Shown: positions 46,104 to 57,915, numbered from the stretch's first letter. The stretch is DNA of 64,000 nucleotides from Rhizomys pruinosus (GCA_009823505.1 VZQC01000610.1:3731812-3795811); one strand, 5' to 3'. Numbers and translations: made by a program. The notes: generated by a model not told the origin, from the sequence alone.

Positions 46104-46814
46104 CCATACAGGCTGATATTCCCCACTATGTCCTTCCCCCAAGGTTGCCAGCAATCCTCTGATCTGTGGGCATGGAAGGGGAACTCTCGTGGGGTCCCAG
46201 CATGACCTACCTCCTCTCCCATAAGCGCCATGTTTTCTCATACCTTTGCCAACACAGAACCTTGTTGCTTTTTTAAAGCATCAATAGGTGGAAAGTATTA
46301 CTTGTTATTTAATTAATTTCTAGCACCTGCAACATTGAAATTTTTCAGACATTTTTAGTCAAGTCCCCCAAAATATGGTCACTTGTGTGTCAGGGAATCA
46401 TCCTACTTTATAACAAAAATGCACTTTCAAAACTTTACATTACTAGTTTGCAAAGAGGAACTAGAGTTTCCATTCTAGCTCAGAAAAGAGTCAAACCTGT
46501 AACCACGGTATTGCTGTGAAACAAAGACAAGAAGCAAAGATAACAGACAGCACAGGTGGAGAGAAATGGGCTCGGAGAGAAACAGCTCCTTCCAGAAACT
46601 ACGGGCCAGGGAGAATCTGGGGGTGTCATGAGGTGTTCCCCATGCTGACTGAGGAGGAAATTTCCTTCTTTCAAGTAAAGATTCCCCCCCCCACTTCCCA
46701 CTAAGGAAACAGTAGAGTGAAGCCACAGAAATTTTGCCACATCAGGAATATTGAGATTGGCACTGTACAGTGTCACCTCCAAGAGTTGCAGACACCCAAG
46801 CCTCTTGCATGAGG

Positions 46815-47012
46815 GGCTGGAGAGATGGTGTACTGCTCTTGCAGAGGACCCAAGTTTAGATTCCTGTGTAAACATCCACCTACTCACAACTTTGTAACTC
46901 CAGCTCCAGGAGTCCCAATCCCTGTTCTTGACTCCACAGGCACTGAATTTACCTGCACATACCCCCCAACACACACATACACAGACACACGCACATAATT
47001 TAAAATAAAATA
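46815..47012 (+). mobile_element. B2-like SINE with head deletion
   Basis: GGGGCTGGAGAGATGG jumps to TGTACTGCTCTTGCAGAGGA, so part of the A-box region is deleted. The body and AAATAAAATAAAG tail are present. Confidence 0.85.
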
Positions 47013-48045
47013 AAGCTCTAAATAAGAAGGTTGCACGCTGTCCTTATTGCCAATGTGTCCATAAGGAAAATTGTAATTCCTGGTTCTTGAATTCTGGAAA
47101 CTGTCAATGCTCAGCGGTAGGTATTTTTCTAGAATGTTTCTTGAGACAGAGGAGGTTCCCGGGCTGCAGTGACTGCAGGGGACTGAGTTTGTTTTTGCTG
47201 CGATTCCCTTCTGCTTTCCAAAGCACCTGGATTGATCATTTAACCTGGAGTCTTCAGTGGACACTGAAAACCCGCCATTCTGGTCCAGCCATGCAGGCAA
47301 TGATTAGGTTTTCTCTCTTATCTTTTTCCCCAAGCCCTTCATTTCCTGTCCACTCCACACCCTCAAAGTGCCTGGAGGGAGGATATGCATCTGTCTGGAA
47401 CTCCCCCCAACCACCCCTGGGTGCTTTGACTTGAGCTGTCCAGTTGTGTGGTCAGAGCTGCACTCACAGTGCTGGGAATGCTGCTTCCTGGAACAGCACT
47501 GACAAGCTGATGTAGAACCTTCATGGATGCTGAGCCAGAGTAACCCAAGCCAACAGGCCTGCCTTGGGACCGATCTCTCTTTCACCCTCCCTCTCTCCTC
47601 CTCTCAGCCCCTTAATATGCTGCTCACTCCTGAGAGTCTTAGATCACAGAGGGCAGTGGAGTATTACAGTCTGAAGATTTTGATTCAGATACAAGCAGAG
47701 TACTTTGTGCTCCCAGCATCATACCAAGCCGGCTGGAGGGAGAGGAGGGAGGCAGTTCTGCCTGCTGGGTACTCGCACTAATGCGGACAGGTGGATAGCT
47801 AGCAGGCAGCCATGGTATGGCCCAGAGAGTCCTTGGATCCCTGAGCCACTGTGCCTGTTTGTTGCTGTTTTAGCTCCAGGACGTGGATTTGTCAAAGAGC
47901 ACATTTTGGAAAAGTGTGCCTGTCAGGACAAGGTTTAAGCATTTCTTCCATTCTTTTACACTGTGGCTTGTGGTTAAACCTCTCTCAGGATCAAACTGCA
48001 TCTAATACTAATAGCTTTATTTTCCAATGGGTTCATTTGGAATTT

Positions 48046-48079
48046 GGAGAGGGAGAGAGGGAGGGAGAGAGAGAGAGAT
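48046..48079. repeat. (GA)n/(GGGA)n low complexity
   Basis: GAGAGGGAGGGAGAGAGAGA-type sequence. Confidence 0.85.
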
Positions 48080-48084
48080 TGGGG

Positions 48085-48376
48085 GATACAAATGTACATG
48101 TGTGTACACATGCATGTGGAGGCCACAGTCAACCTCAAGTGTCATCCCAGATACTGTCCACCTTGATTGTTGAGACAAGGTCCCTCATTAGCCTAGAAGT
48201 CACCAGGTAGGCTGGCAACCCAGCCTCAGGAATCCACCTGTCTTCAGCTTCCCAGTACTGAGGTTACAGGAGTATGCTACTATGCCTGGCATTTTCATGG
48301 GTACTGGGAATCAAACTCAGATCTCTATATTAGCATGGCAAGCAGTTTATCAACTATCAGAGCTATCACCCTAGGC
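48085..48376 (-). mobile_element. RSINE1-type SINE
   Basis: GGAGGCCACAGTCAACCTCA AGTGTCATCC, TTGAGACAAGGTCCCTCATT, and GAATCAAACTCAGATCTCTA, ending at the reversed tRNA-like head. Confidence 0.65.
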
Positions 48377-48388
48377 CTGAAACTTTTT

Positions 48389-48614
48389 TTTTTTTAATGT
48401 GTATGAATGTACTGTTTTGCGTGTAGGTCTGTGCACCCGTGTTGTGCAATGCCGCGGAGGTCAGAAGAGGGTCTCAGAATCCCCTGGAACTGGAGTTCTC
48501 CTGGAATTGGAGTTACAGACGGTTCTCAGCCGCCATGTGGGTGCTGGGGATCGAACCCGGGTCCTCTGCAAGCGCAGTCGGTGCTCTTAACCGCTAGGCC
48601 ATCTCTCCAGCCCT
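48389..48614 (-). mobile_element. B2 SINE with 17-bp internal duplication
   Basis: Reversed B2 ending GGCCATCTCTCCAGCCCT. GGCCTGAAACTTTTT is duplicated at 48374-48388 and 48615-48629. Confidence 0.95.
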
Positions 48615-48837
48615 GGCCTGAAACTTTTTAAATTTAGTTTTTCACTTTTGTGTTTATTTCTAGTTTTAATTTTTTTTCAGGTTTGCTTTGGCTATCCTGG
48701 GGGGGGGTCTTTTCTTTCTCCATATGAACTTTAGGATGTTTTTTTCTTTTTTTTCTTTTTTTTTTGAGGAATGATTGCCAAATTACTCATTATTTAGTGT
48801 AAAGTCTGTAAGCAATACTGGCTTAGTTTTAATTTTT

Positions 48838-49183
48838 TTATTTCTATGTGTGTGCATGTGTTTATGATGTGTGGACATTCTGTGTGTGTGTGTGTGTGTA
48901 ATATACATTCCTGTATGTGGCACACAAGGCATGGCATCCATGTGGAAGTCAGAGACAAGCTTGGCTTTTGGTCCCCACTTCCCCCTGGTCTGAGGCAGGA
49001 TCTCTCTTGCCGTTCAGTCCGTCTGTTGCACACCAGGTTTAATCTGGGCTTTCGCTGTCCGTGGGGGCGTTGGAGCCCCTTGTTTCTATCCCATGGGAGA
49101 ATTGTGGGTTCCGGCGGGTTTAAACTAGCCTCCTCAGAAGTTTACATTGGCAGTGCTTTACCCACTGAGCCATCTTCCAGCCA
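48838..49183 (-). mobile_element. composite tRNA/7SL-type SINE, diverged
   Basis: TG run at 48884-48899, TCTGAGGCAGGATCTCTCTT in the middle, and the head-like end GTGCTTTACCCACTGAGCCA TCTTCCAGCC. Confidence 0.55.
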
Positions 49184-49797
49184 TGGAAAAAAAAAAAAAA
49201 ACAACAAAACCAAGGTGGTCAAAGGCAAGGCCTGCTGTTCGGACTCTGTGGTACCCAGAGCCCAGCCTGATGCAGAAGCACCTAGGGAGGTAGCCATGGA
49301 GCCCTGAGTTGCATTCTAGGTAAAGAGCACGTCTGATTTCCAGGCTTGGTACCAAAAGAAAAGACAGCACGAATGCTAAAACCTCACCGGCTTCATATTG
49401 ACTCGATTATATGTAAGGCACATTCCATGAACGATCTAAAGTATTAGTTTGATTTGTTGTCTTTCCTTTCTGTGATTTGGCTACTACAAAATTTCAGCCA
49501 GGATTTGAGGGCCATGCTGTAGTTCTGTGAGACAGTGCTAGGGAAGTGTGATAGAGGGGCAAGCCTGACTCCAAATGACTTGAACACAACAGAAGAGAAG
49601 ACACCACACTGTTGTCAGGCCCCCCTGTAAAAGCTCCTTTGAAGCTAACAAGCCTCCATGCAGGCATGCGAGAGTGTAGGTATTCTTGGTCTTTACACAG
49701 ATGTTAAGGATGTTACACTGCAGCACTGTAGTTAGTCTCTGCCTTGTGACATTAGGGAAAACAGAAAGCCATAGATTAGGGTTCATCGAAAAAGAGT

Positions 49798-49983
49798 TAG
49801 GGACCAGGAAGTAGCTCACTGGGTAAAGGGCTTGCTGCCAAGCCAAATGACCTAAGTTCAATCCCCAGAGCCACATAACAGAAGAAGAGAATGGACTTCC
49901 AAAAAGTGTCCCCCCACATGATTCATGTGATCCACACATGTATACACACTAAATAAATAAACAAATAAATAAAAACATAAGAA
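49798..49983 (+). mobile_element. B3 SINE
   Basis: ACCAGGAAGTAGCTCACTGG GTAAAGGGCTTGCTGCCAAG to an AAATAAATAAACAAAT tail. Confidence 0.8.
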
Positions 49984-50129
49984 GGAATGTTGAAAATTAA
50001 AAGACAATAGACCATTTTCTTCCAAATTCTGAGATTTAAAAAAATGGAATTAGGCTCAGTAGCATAGTAGGAAAAAACACTCAATACAGGAAGGAAAAAT
50101 AATTAAACAAAGCTTGTGTAAAGAAACTG

Positions 50130-50257
50130 AGCCAGGCATGGTGTCAAACACCTGTAATCCCCCTACTCGGGAGGCTAACGCAGGAGGCTGACACAGGAGG
50201 CTCACAAATTTAAGGCCAGCTTTAAATATACAGAGATATCCTATCTCTGAAAGTAGG
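50130..50257 (+). mobile_element. B1-like SINE, diverged
   Basis: GAGCCAGGCATGGTGTCAAA CACCTGTAATCC, with an internal repeat of GCAGGAGGCT/CACAGGAGGCT, ending ATCCTATCTCTGAAAG. Confidence 0.65.
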
Positions 50258-50358
50258 AAGGAAAGAAAGGGAGAATGGGAGGGGGGAAAGAGGGAGGGAA
50301 GAAGGGAGGGAGGGAGGGAGGGAGGGAGGGAGGGAGGGAGGGAGAGAAGAAAGGATAA
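50258..50358. repeat. (GGGA)n purine tract
   Basis: GGAAGG/GAAAG sequence passing into about ten GGGA units. It directly follows the B1-like element and may derive from its A-rich tail. Confidence 0.92.
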
Positions 50359-51073
50359 AAGAAAGGTGGTAATACTAAACATATTCCTCAAGGAATCTGG
50401 TCTATTCCCTTTGGCAACACCATCAAAACCCTTCCTGCTTCTTCATGCCAACTTTCCTGGTTAAAGATTGAGAAGATGAGACCTCATTTTGTTCTTCTCC
50501 TGAGTGTCACAGGTGGCAAAATTGTCTACCTGTGACCACAGCTGCACCTGTGGTCAGCAGTCACACACAGAATTACTGTGTAAAAGTTTCCCTTGGTGCT
50601 TAAGTTATCAGTCAATAATCCAAAATCAAGATATTTCATGAGGAAAATCTGACCTCTCTGGGAAGCTGAGAATATCAGCAACCCTGACAGCCCAGAGGCA
50701 TGCCACCCCCTCTGTGAGGGAAGGGAAAGAGACAGCCCTGTAAGGCAGACCCTGTTTTTATTCCCCTCACCTGGGTCTACTTCCACTGAGGAGAAGCGCA
50801 GGCTGGGAGATCTGTGTGCATTTTCTCAGGCTTTTGAGGGAAGAGGCTTCCTCTTGCTTCCCCTTAGGGGCAGAGCTCAGAGCAGCTGGGCCCCATGTAA
50901 AGGCAGCAAGCCGCATTTTTAAGCATGTAGTGTATTCCTACATACATCCCTATGGCTTCCTCCAAACCCCTGTTTCCTTTAGTGTTTCAGTGTATAGTTG
51001 GTTTTCTAGCTAGACAATGGGAGGGAGATCTTTTGAGCATCCCTGAGTGGATTGTTAATAAATACAAGTCTTA

Positions 51074-51312
51074 GCAGCAGGAGAGATGGCTCAGCAGTTA
51101 AGAGCACTGTCTGCTCATGCAGAGGACCCAGGTTCAATTTCCAGTACCCACATGGCATCTAACAACTGTCCATATATAACTCCAGTTCCAGAAAAATCCA
51201 ACACCCTCTTCCTATGTGGGTGGGCATTGCATGACAGGGGTCCACTTATATCTGTGCAGGCAATACACTCATACATATAAAATAAAATAATAAATAAGAT
51301 ATTTTTTAAAGG
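51074..51312 (+). mobile_element. B2 SINE
   Basis: GCAGCAGGAGAGATGGCTCA to an AAATAAGATATTTTTTAAAGG tail (shown in part). AAATACAAGTCTTA is duplicated at 51060-51073 and 51313-51326. No internal 17-bp duplication. Confidence 0.93.
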
Positions 51313-51326
51313 AAATACAAGTCTTA

Positions 51327-51896
51327 AGGATTTTTTTCCAAGTCTGTGAATAAACTCATGGTGATTTTAATTGGGCTTGCATTGAATCTGTATATTAATA
51401 TGGGTAGAATGGACATTTTTACTATATTAATTTTTCCAATCCATGAGCATGGAAGGTTTTTACATTTTTTGATGTCATCTTCAATCTCCTTCAGGGTTTA
51501 AATTTTTTTTGTTGTAGAGATCTTTGGTGTCTTTGGTTAGGTTTCTTCACAGGTATTTTTTTGAGGCTATTGTGAGTGGGAAGGTCTCCTTATATTCCTT
51601 CTCCAGTTGTTTGTTGTTGCTCTAAAGAAAGGCTACTGATTTTTCTAGGTTAATTTTGTATCCTGCCAGTTTACTGAAACTCTTGTTTCTAGGAGTTTTC
51701 TGGTGGAGTTTTTAGCATCCCTCAGGTAAACTATCATATCATCTGCAAATAGGCATAGTTTGACTTCCTCTTTTCCAATTAGTACTCCTTTAATTTCCCT
51801 TTCTTGCCTTATTGCCTTAGCAAGCATTTCAAGCACTATATTGAAGAGAAGAGGCAATAGGGGGCAGCCTTGCCCATTCCCACATTTAAGGGGAAA
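51327..51896 (-). mobile_element. inverted 5' part of an L1 (ORF2 reverse-transcriptase region)
   Basis: Read on the minus strand, it gives [20 protein letters not shown] and [14 protein letters not shown], the reverse-transcriptase active-site region of L1 ORF2. It runs on to the PIKI...SLFTDLEK segment near 51330. The adjoining plus-strand L1 resumes about ten codons further on. This is the expected layout of twin-priming inversion. Confidence 0.92.
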
Positions 51897-52060
51897 GACA
51901 AAAGACCCCAAATAACTAAAGCAACCCTGAGTGAAAAAATGTAATTGGGGGGGTCACCTTACCAGACTTCAAGCTATACTACAGGGCTATAGTCATAAAG
52001 AAAGCCTGGTACTGGCACAAAACCCAGACCTGTTGACCAATGGAACAAAATTGAAGATCC

Positions 52061-52217
52061 GGTGAGAATAAGCAGAGTCTACAGTGGAGCATCAGATGCC
52101 TCTGCACTTTCTCCCATTCTCTGCCTCTTCCACCTTAACTGTATCCTCCATACCTCTTCTTACTCCACACATTATTTTGCAAATAAAGGTTTTCTACCCC
52201 CCCCCCCGAAAAAAAAA
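52061..52217 (+). other. non-L1 segment with polyadenylation signal and poly(A), inside L1
   Basis: It replaces about 100 bases of L1 (the equivalent of 11932-12035). It begins GGTGAGAATAAGCAGAGTCT, is pyrimidine-rich in the middle, has AATAAA at 52182-52187, then a (C)12 run and an A-run at 52209-52217. It resembles the 3' end of a polyadenylated transcript. I cannot identify the source. Confidence 0.6.
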
Positions 52218-52730
52218 CCTGGATCACCATATGCAGAAGAACAAAAATAAACCCCTACCTCTCACCCTGCACAAAAATCAACTCCAAATGGATCAAAGAC
52301 CTTAAGGTGAAACGTGAAATTCTGAAGGTGATAGAAGAAAAAGTTGGTAGCAATCTACAAGACATAAGAATAGGAAAAGACTTTCTAAATCGAACAGCAG
52401 CTATGAAGGAAATAAGGTCAACAGTTGAAAAGTGGGACCTCATCAAACTCAAAAGCTTCTGTACAGCGAAAGAAACAAACAAGGAAGAGAAAACCCACAG
52501 AGTGGGAGGAAATCTTCACCAGTGATATATCTGATAGAGCATTAACATCCAGAATATACAAACTACTCAAAAAACAAAGAAGAAAATAAATGACTCGCTC
52601 AAAAGATGGAATAAAGAGCTGAACAGAGACTTCACCAATGAGGAAGTATGGATGGCTGAGAAACATCTTAAAAAGTGTTAAACATCATTAATCAAGGAAA
52701 TGCAAATTAAAACCACTCTAAGATATCATC

Positions 52731-52976
52731 CTGGGGCTGGAGAGATGGCCTAGCAGTTAAGAGCGCTGACCACTTTTACAGAGGACCTGGGTTCGATCCC
52801 CAGCACCCACATGGCAGCCGAGTACCGTCTGAAACTCCAATTCCAGGAGAACTCCAGTTCCAGAGGAATCCGACACCCTCTTCTGACCTCCACGGCATTG
52901 CACGACACGGGTGCACAGACCTGCATGCAGACAGTACATTCATACACATACCGAAATAAATAAAAATTAAAAAAAA
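52731..52976 (+). mobile_element. B2 SINE with 17-bp internal duplication, nested in L1
   Basis: GGGGCTGGAGAGATGGCCTA to poly(A). AAGATATCATC is duplicated at 52720-52730 and 52977-52987, splitting the L1. Confidence 0.95.
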
Positions 52977-53811
52977 AAGATATCATCTCACTCTGATAAG
53001 ACTGGCTAAGATCAAGAAAACAAAGACACCAAATGCTGGAGAGGTTGTGGAGAAAGGGGAACACTCATCCACTGCTGGTGGGAATGTAAACTCATACAAC
53101 CACTATAGAAAGCAATGTGGAGAACCCTTAAAAGACTCAAAATGAGCCTACCCCCTGACCCAGTCATACCACTTCTGGGTATATATCCACAAGACTCATA
53201 ATACTGCAAAGATACATGCACAGCCATATTTATTGCAGCTCCCTTCACAACAGCGAAGAGTTGGAACCAACCTAAATGCCCCTCAACCAGTGAGTGGATA
53301 GAGAAAATGTGATACATCTACACAGTGGAGTTCTATGCAGCTGTAAAGAAAGATGACATCATGAGTTTTGCAGGCAAATGGATGGAACTGGAAGCCATTA
53401 TGCTAAGTGAAGTAACACAGTCCCAAAAAAACAAACAAGGAATGGCTTCCCTCATTGGTGGATGCTAGTACCAAATTCCCCAATTGAAAGAAAAGCTGAG
53501 CAATGTTATTGTTATATTTCTTTCTACCTGAAAGCAACTGTGATGTTATAATGTGGGTATCTTAATAAGTCCTAGAATTAACTTTCCACCTACTTTCAGG
53601 CATGGTAATTAATGTATATGGGCAGAAGGTATACATTCATATTTTAGAATAATATAAAATTAAAAGAAAAATATGAACCCCTGAACATAAAAAAGTGACT
53701 TCTGGATGTTGAACCTTTGTCAGATGGGTCACTTGTGAAAAGTTCCACTCTAAGCTTGTTTTGAAATTAACCTAGAGTTTATTTTCAGAGTTTGTAATTT
53801 TGGTATATGTA

Positions 53812-53828
53812 TGGAGAGAGAGAGAGAG

Positions 53829-53869
<41 letters not shown>

Positions 53870-53870
53870 A
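53812..53870. repeat. (GA)n(TG)n compound microsatellite in L1 3' UTR
   Basis: About ten GA units followed by about 19 TG units. The other L1 in the window lacks this block. Confidence 0.93.
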
Positions 53871-54082
53871 TATTCTGGAGTAATACAAAATTAAAGGCAA
53901 CAACAATGACAAAAAGACTTGATCAAAGAACTGACCAAAACTGTAAACTCCTATATCAAAAAAGTTAAAAAGACTGAGACTGAGATGCAAGACGGGACTT
54001 AACATGTATGGTAGAATGCATGAACTCTGGTGAGGGAGGTATAGATGGGGGAACAGGTCTAAATTTGATTAAGAAATGTTGT

Positions 54083-54318
54083 TTGGGGACTGGAGAGATG
54101 GCCTAGCGGTTAAGAGCACCAACTGCTCTTGCAGAGGACCCGGGTTCGATCCCCAGCACCCACATGGCGTCTGAGAGCCATCCTTGATTCCAGTTCCAGG
54201 GGAATCCATCGACACCCTCTTCTGACCTCCGCAGCATTGCATGACATGGGTGCACAGACCTACATGCAGACAGTACATTCATACACATACAAAAATAGAT
54301 AAAATTAAAAAATTAAAA
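54083..54318 (+). mobile_element. B2 SINE nested in L1 3' end
   Basis: GGGGACTGGAGAGATGGCCT to an A-rich tail, flanked by AAATGTTGT at 54074-54082 and 54319-54327. No internal 17-bp duplication. Confidence 0.95.
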
Positions 54319-54978
54319 AAATGTTGTATGAAATATACAAAAGCTCAATAAAAATTAAGGAGAAAAATACAAATTCATAAAAGAAAATCAATTGTCCAAT
54401 GTGTTTTCTAAAACTGACACAAAATTGGCTAGCACAGGACTTGTCTACAATAAAAGGGTGACAATGAAGCCAATTGTTTAGTCAGAAATTAGAGTCCTCT
54501 GCCCACAATGCCATCTTGAGGGCTGGTAATTAACAGTGGTCAAGGTATCAGGACAGTGCACACCCAGGCTGACTATGCTGTGTGCACCACCCAAATGCTG
54601 ACCAGAGCACAGCACCATCACTGTCTGCTGGCACTTAGATCAGTTATGTCTGTGACCTTTAGTTCCCTCGGGTTTCAGTCATCTCACATTGCCTTTCTGG
54701 AGCCAAAGTATCATAATCCAGATAGAAAGTATATTTAAAAGTTCATAGTAAGTGCCCAGAAAAAAATGCTTGAAGTTATGAATGTTCTGTCACTTATTGG
54801 AGAATCTTCGGTGACTCTGCCAAGACCAACAGAACAGGCAGGAAAGGATGAGGGCTGGGTGTGAAATCTCATGTTTGTGCTATGAACATGGAAAAATTCC
54901 ACAGCCCTCCAAGTGTGACTCCAGGAGCACCACCCTCAAGCCCAATGCCAGGAACTCAGTCTTAAGAACTTAAACCAG

Positions 54979-55290
54979 AGACAGGGCTGAGAGATACCTC
55001 GGGCATTAAAGCCTTTTGGGTTTGCAGGCGTGAGGACCTAAGTTCCACCCCAGAACCCATACAAAAAAGGCTGGGTGTGGTGGGCTGCATCAGTAGTCCC
55101 AGCACTGGGGAATTGGAAATAGGAGGCTCCCTGAGCTTACTGGCCAGCCAGCCCAGCCTACTAAGTAAGCTCCAGTTCATTGAGAAACTCTATCTCAAAA
55201 ACAAGATGGATAGCACCCGAGAAAGGAACCCAAGACTGGCCTCCACACACATACAGACATTCACACACATGTGAAGCCACACAAATGTGC
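54979..55290 (+). mobile_element. RSINE1-type composite SINE
   Basis: Head ACAGGGCTGAGAGATACCTC, B1-like middle (GGCTGGGTGTGGTGGGCTGC ... CTCTATCTCAAAAACAAG), CA-rich tail. Confidence 0.65.
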
Positions 55291-55384
55291 ATCTATACCT
55301 GCACATACATGCAAATAAGCCAGAAACAAAAGAAGCTCATAGGGAGGATGCTCTTCACCAGCATTCCTAAATATTTGCGTTTCA

Positions 55385-55600
55385 TGTGTGTATTATGTGT
55401 ATGGAGTGTATGTGGGATGTGTATAAGTATGTTTGTGGCATGTGTGTGTGGAATGTATGTGTATATGTGTGGGGGTATGTATATGTATGTGTGGTGTGTG
55501 TACACAGATGTAATATGAGTATATATGTGTGCATATGTTGGGGAGCATGTATGTGCGATGTTTATGTATATGTGTGTATGTATACCTGTACCACAATATA
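55385..55600. repeat. TG/TATG-rich low-complexity tract
   Basis: Irregular (TGTG/TATG)n of about 215 bp, likely the expanded tail of the adjacent reversed B3. Confidence 0.85.
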
Positions 55601-55729
55601 TGTGTGGAAGTCAGAGGATAATTTACAGAGCTGGTTCTCTCCTTCCACCCTGTGGGTCTTGAGAATTGAACTCAGGTCATCAGGCTTGGTAGAAGAAACC
55701 TTTACCCGCTGAGCCATCTTGCCAAACCT
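55601..55729 (-). mobile_element. B3 SINE
   Basis: TGTGGAAGTCAGAGGATAAT TTACAG ... GAATTGAACTCAGGTCATCA GGCTTGG ... CTGAGCCATCTTGCCAAACC. Confidence 0.8.
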
Positions 55730-55764
55730 CAACATTTCTTAAACTGTGATTCACTCAGTCTACA

Positions 55765-55905
55765 GTGACTCTACGGAGCCAGTACCATCCTCACTCCTTT
55801 TGGATGGGGAAAAAACTAACGCAGAACAATTCAATGATTTACTGTGGTCATAGAGCAAGCTGATAGCAGATCTGAGATTCAAACCCAGTACTCTGACCCA
55901 GAGCT
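55765..55905 (-). repeat. MIR fragment
   Basis: GATTTACTGTGGTCATAGAG CAAGC and CAGATCTGAGATTCAAACCC AG follow the reversed MIR core and tRNA-like part well. Confidence 0.65.
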
Positions 55906-57296
55906 TGTATACAGAAATACCAGCCTGCCTCAGCTGCCCTTGAAGAGTTCCTCCTCTGCTAAGACAACCCGGGAAAGCATGTTCTCCCGAAAATTCAGAG
56001 TCGGCATGAAGGCCTTGCAGCAGAGGCTGAGACAGGCAAGCTGCGCTCTACAGCACCTGCTGCTTGCTTTCTGGGACACAAACAACCTCTCCTGCTTGCG
56101 CTTGAGCCTCTGAGGCTGACTGCACCTCATGAGCTAAGAAGGACTATAAGCTGCTCCCGGGTGCCCGCTGTGTTCATAGGTAGGTAGAGCTGTGAATATA
56201 TAACAGAAAACACTTGCCATAGGATTCACAAAAGCCAGCAAATGTCTCTTCCCAAAAATGATGTGAAGGTATTAAAATCTAAACCGAGGTCGACCTGCAA
56301 GGGGTAGCAGTTCCAAAAGCTCTGGTTTGCAGCGGGGATTTTAATGTTTTTATGATCTTGATCTTGGAAAGAATTCTATATGAAACAGCTCCTGTCAAAG
56401 CCAGCCTCCTGAGCCACAGGAGGGACGTTGTTGGAGACCCTGGAAATAGCACTCCATGTCTGGCCAAAACTTCACCAGTGTCTGCTTGCATTCTGAGCGA
56501 TAACCACAGAAGGCAAGCGGTGAGGGCCACTTCCATAAATATCATGGCCAGTCAGGCTCATACGGCTCACACAGAGGAAGCAATGCCCAACAGGAGCCTC
56601 TGTGGTTGTCATGGGAACCACTTAGCACAGCAGGTGCACCTATCTATCCTGCACTTTGGGGAAAAGAGCCCAAGACAGCATTACGGTGTTAGGTTCCCAT
56701 TAGCCCCACTGATGCAGTGGCGGGAGAGGGGGGTGAGTGGTTACATTTTTAATGCAATAAATTCTTTCCTTTTAATCATTAGCAGACTTTCCTGGTGGCA
56801 TATGATGTTCCCCTGTCTAGCTGGACCTTCATTAACAGCTAAAGCACAAGGAACATGGACTGAATAGCTGAAGAGTGGACAGGCATAACTGCCAGGCGCC
56901 CAGAGACTGTGAGCCACTCTGTTTACAAAATTCTCCTCTGGCCACTTGTCTCTATAAGTGACAGGAAGTGGCATCAGAAGATGCTGTCTGCAGACAGATG
57001 GCACCTGCAGCTGGGATTCCAGACAGTTAAAAAAGGAATTATTCACAACAGTGCGGGCAGTGTCCAAACCCAAGCAGGCATGCTCAGGCCCTGGAGATGG
57101 GCAGCTGAGCATTTCTGGAGAGCGACTGCGATCTTAAGCTTGATGGGACTGGTGAGAAGCTGGGAGAGGGGGGATCTGGGAGAAGGGAAAAGCTAAGTGA
57201 AGAACAAGTCGGATAGAGCTGGGAGAAAGGAGGAACCCAGAGACTGGGAAGAGCTAGAGGCCAATGGTGCTGAGCTGTGGGATCCTGAAAGCACAG

Positions 57297-57425
57297 CTTG
57301 TCATCTTATCACTCAGGAGGCAGAGGCAGGTAGATCTCTGTGAGTTCAAGCCCAGCCTGGTCTACAGAGTGAGCTCCAGGCCAGCTGGGGTTACAGCTGT
57401 CTCAAAAAAAAAGAAGAAGAAAAGA
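57297..57425 (+). mobile_element. B1 SINE, truncated head and internal deletion
   Basis: CACTCAGGAGGCAGAGGCAG GTAGATCTCTGTGAG ... GGGGTTACAGCTGTCTCAAA then A-rich with AAG units. Confidence 0.85.
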
Positions 57426-57580
57426 ATGATAAATAATCATTGGTGAGCTCTCCCCTTCTTGGGAATTGTCCACAATTCCGTCACCTCTACCTTCATCTAA
57501 AGCCAACATCATAGGCTAGGCCAAACTGCCTCCCTCCAGCTCCTGACTCTGCACTCCAGAGCTGGCTTTAAGCAGACAGT

Positions 57581-57727
57581 TTAGGGACTCAAGATGCTTC
57601 AGTGAGTAAAGGTACTTGCTGCTGAAGCTGACAACCTGAATTCAATCCCTGGGACCCACATGGTAGAAGAGAACTGACTGCCACAGGTTGTCCTCTGACC
57701 TCCACATATGTGCTATGGCACATGCAA

Positions 57728-57766
<39 letters not shown>

Positions 57767-57770
57767 CTGC
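57581..57770 (+). mobile_element. B3 SINE with (AAAT)n tail
   Basis: GACTCAAGATGCTTCAGTGA GTAAAGGTACTTGC ... TTGTCCTCTGACCTCCACAT. AAAT repeats run about 57726-57766. Confidence 0.85.
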
Positions 57771-57794
57771 AATTAAAATGAAAACTAAGTAGGC

Positions 57795-57915
57795 TGCTTA
57801 ACATTCTGTGACTTGGTTTCTCCATCTGCAAAGTGAGTATGATAGAGCATTAGCCTCATGGGGTGGCATGTATGCTTTGTGTTGTCAGTGCTCGATGTAG
57901 AGCACCTGCCTGGAC
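57795..57915 (+). repeat. MIR fragment
   Basis: TGTGACTTGGTTTCTCCATC TGCAAAGTGAGTATGATAG is the forward MIR core. Confidence 0.6.

Larger units (their letters stand above)
51897..54364 (+). mobile_element. L1 3' part, continuing from the inverted segment
   Basis: Starts at the KRP.I.KATLSEK equivalent and runs through ORF2 C-terminal remnants (SKLWIKDLKVK-type region near 52260-52500) into the 3' UTR, ending in AATAAAAATTAAGG near 54350. It contains a foreign 157-bp segment (52061-52217), two later B2 insertions and a (GA)n(TG)n block. Stops and frameshifts make it inactive. Confidence 0.9.
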
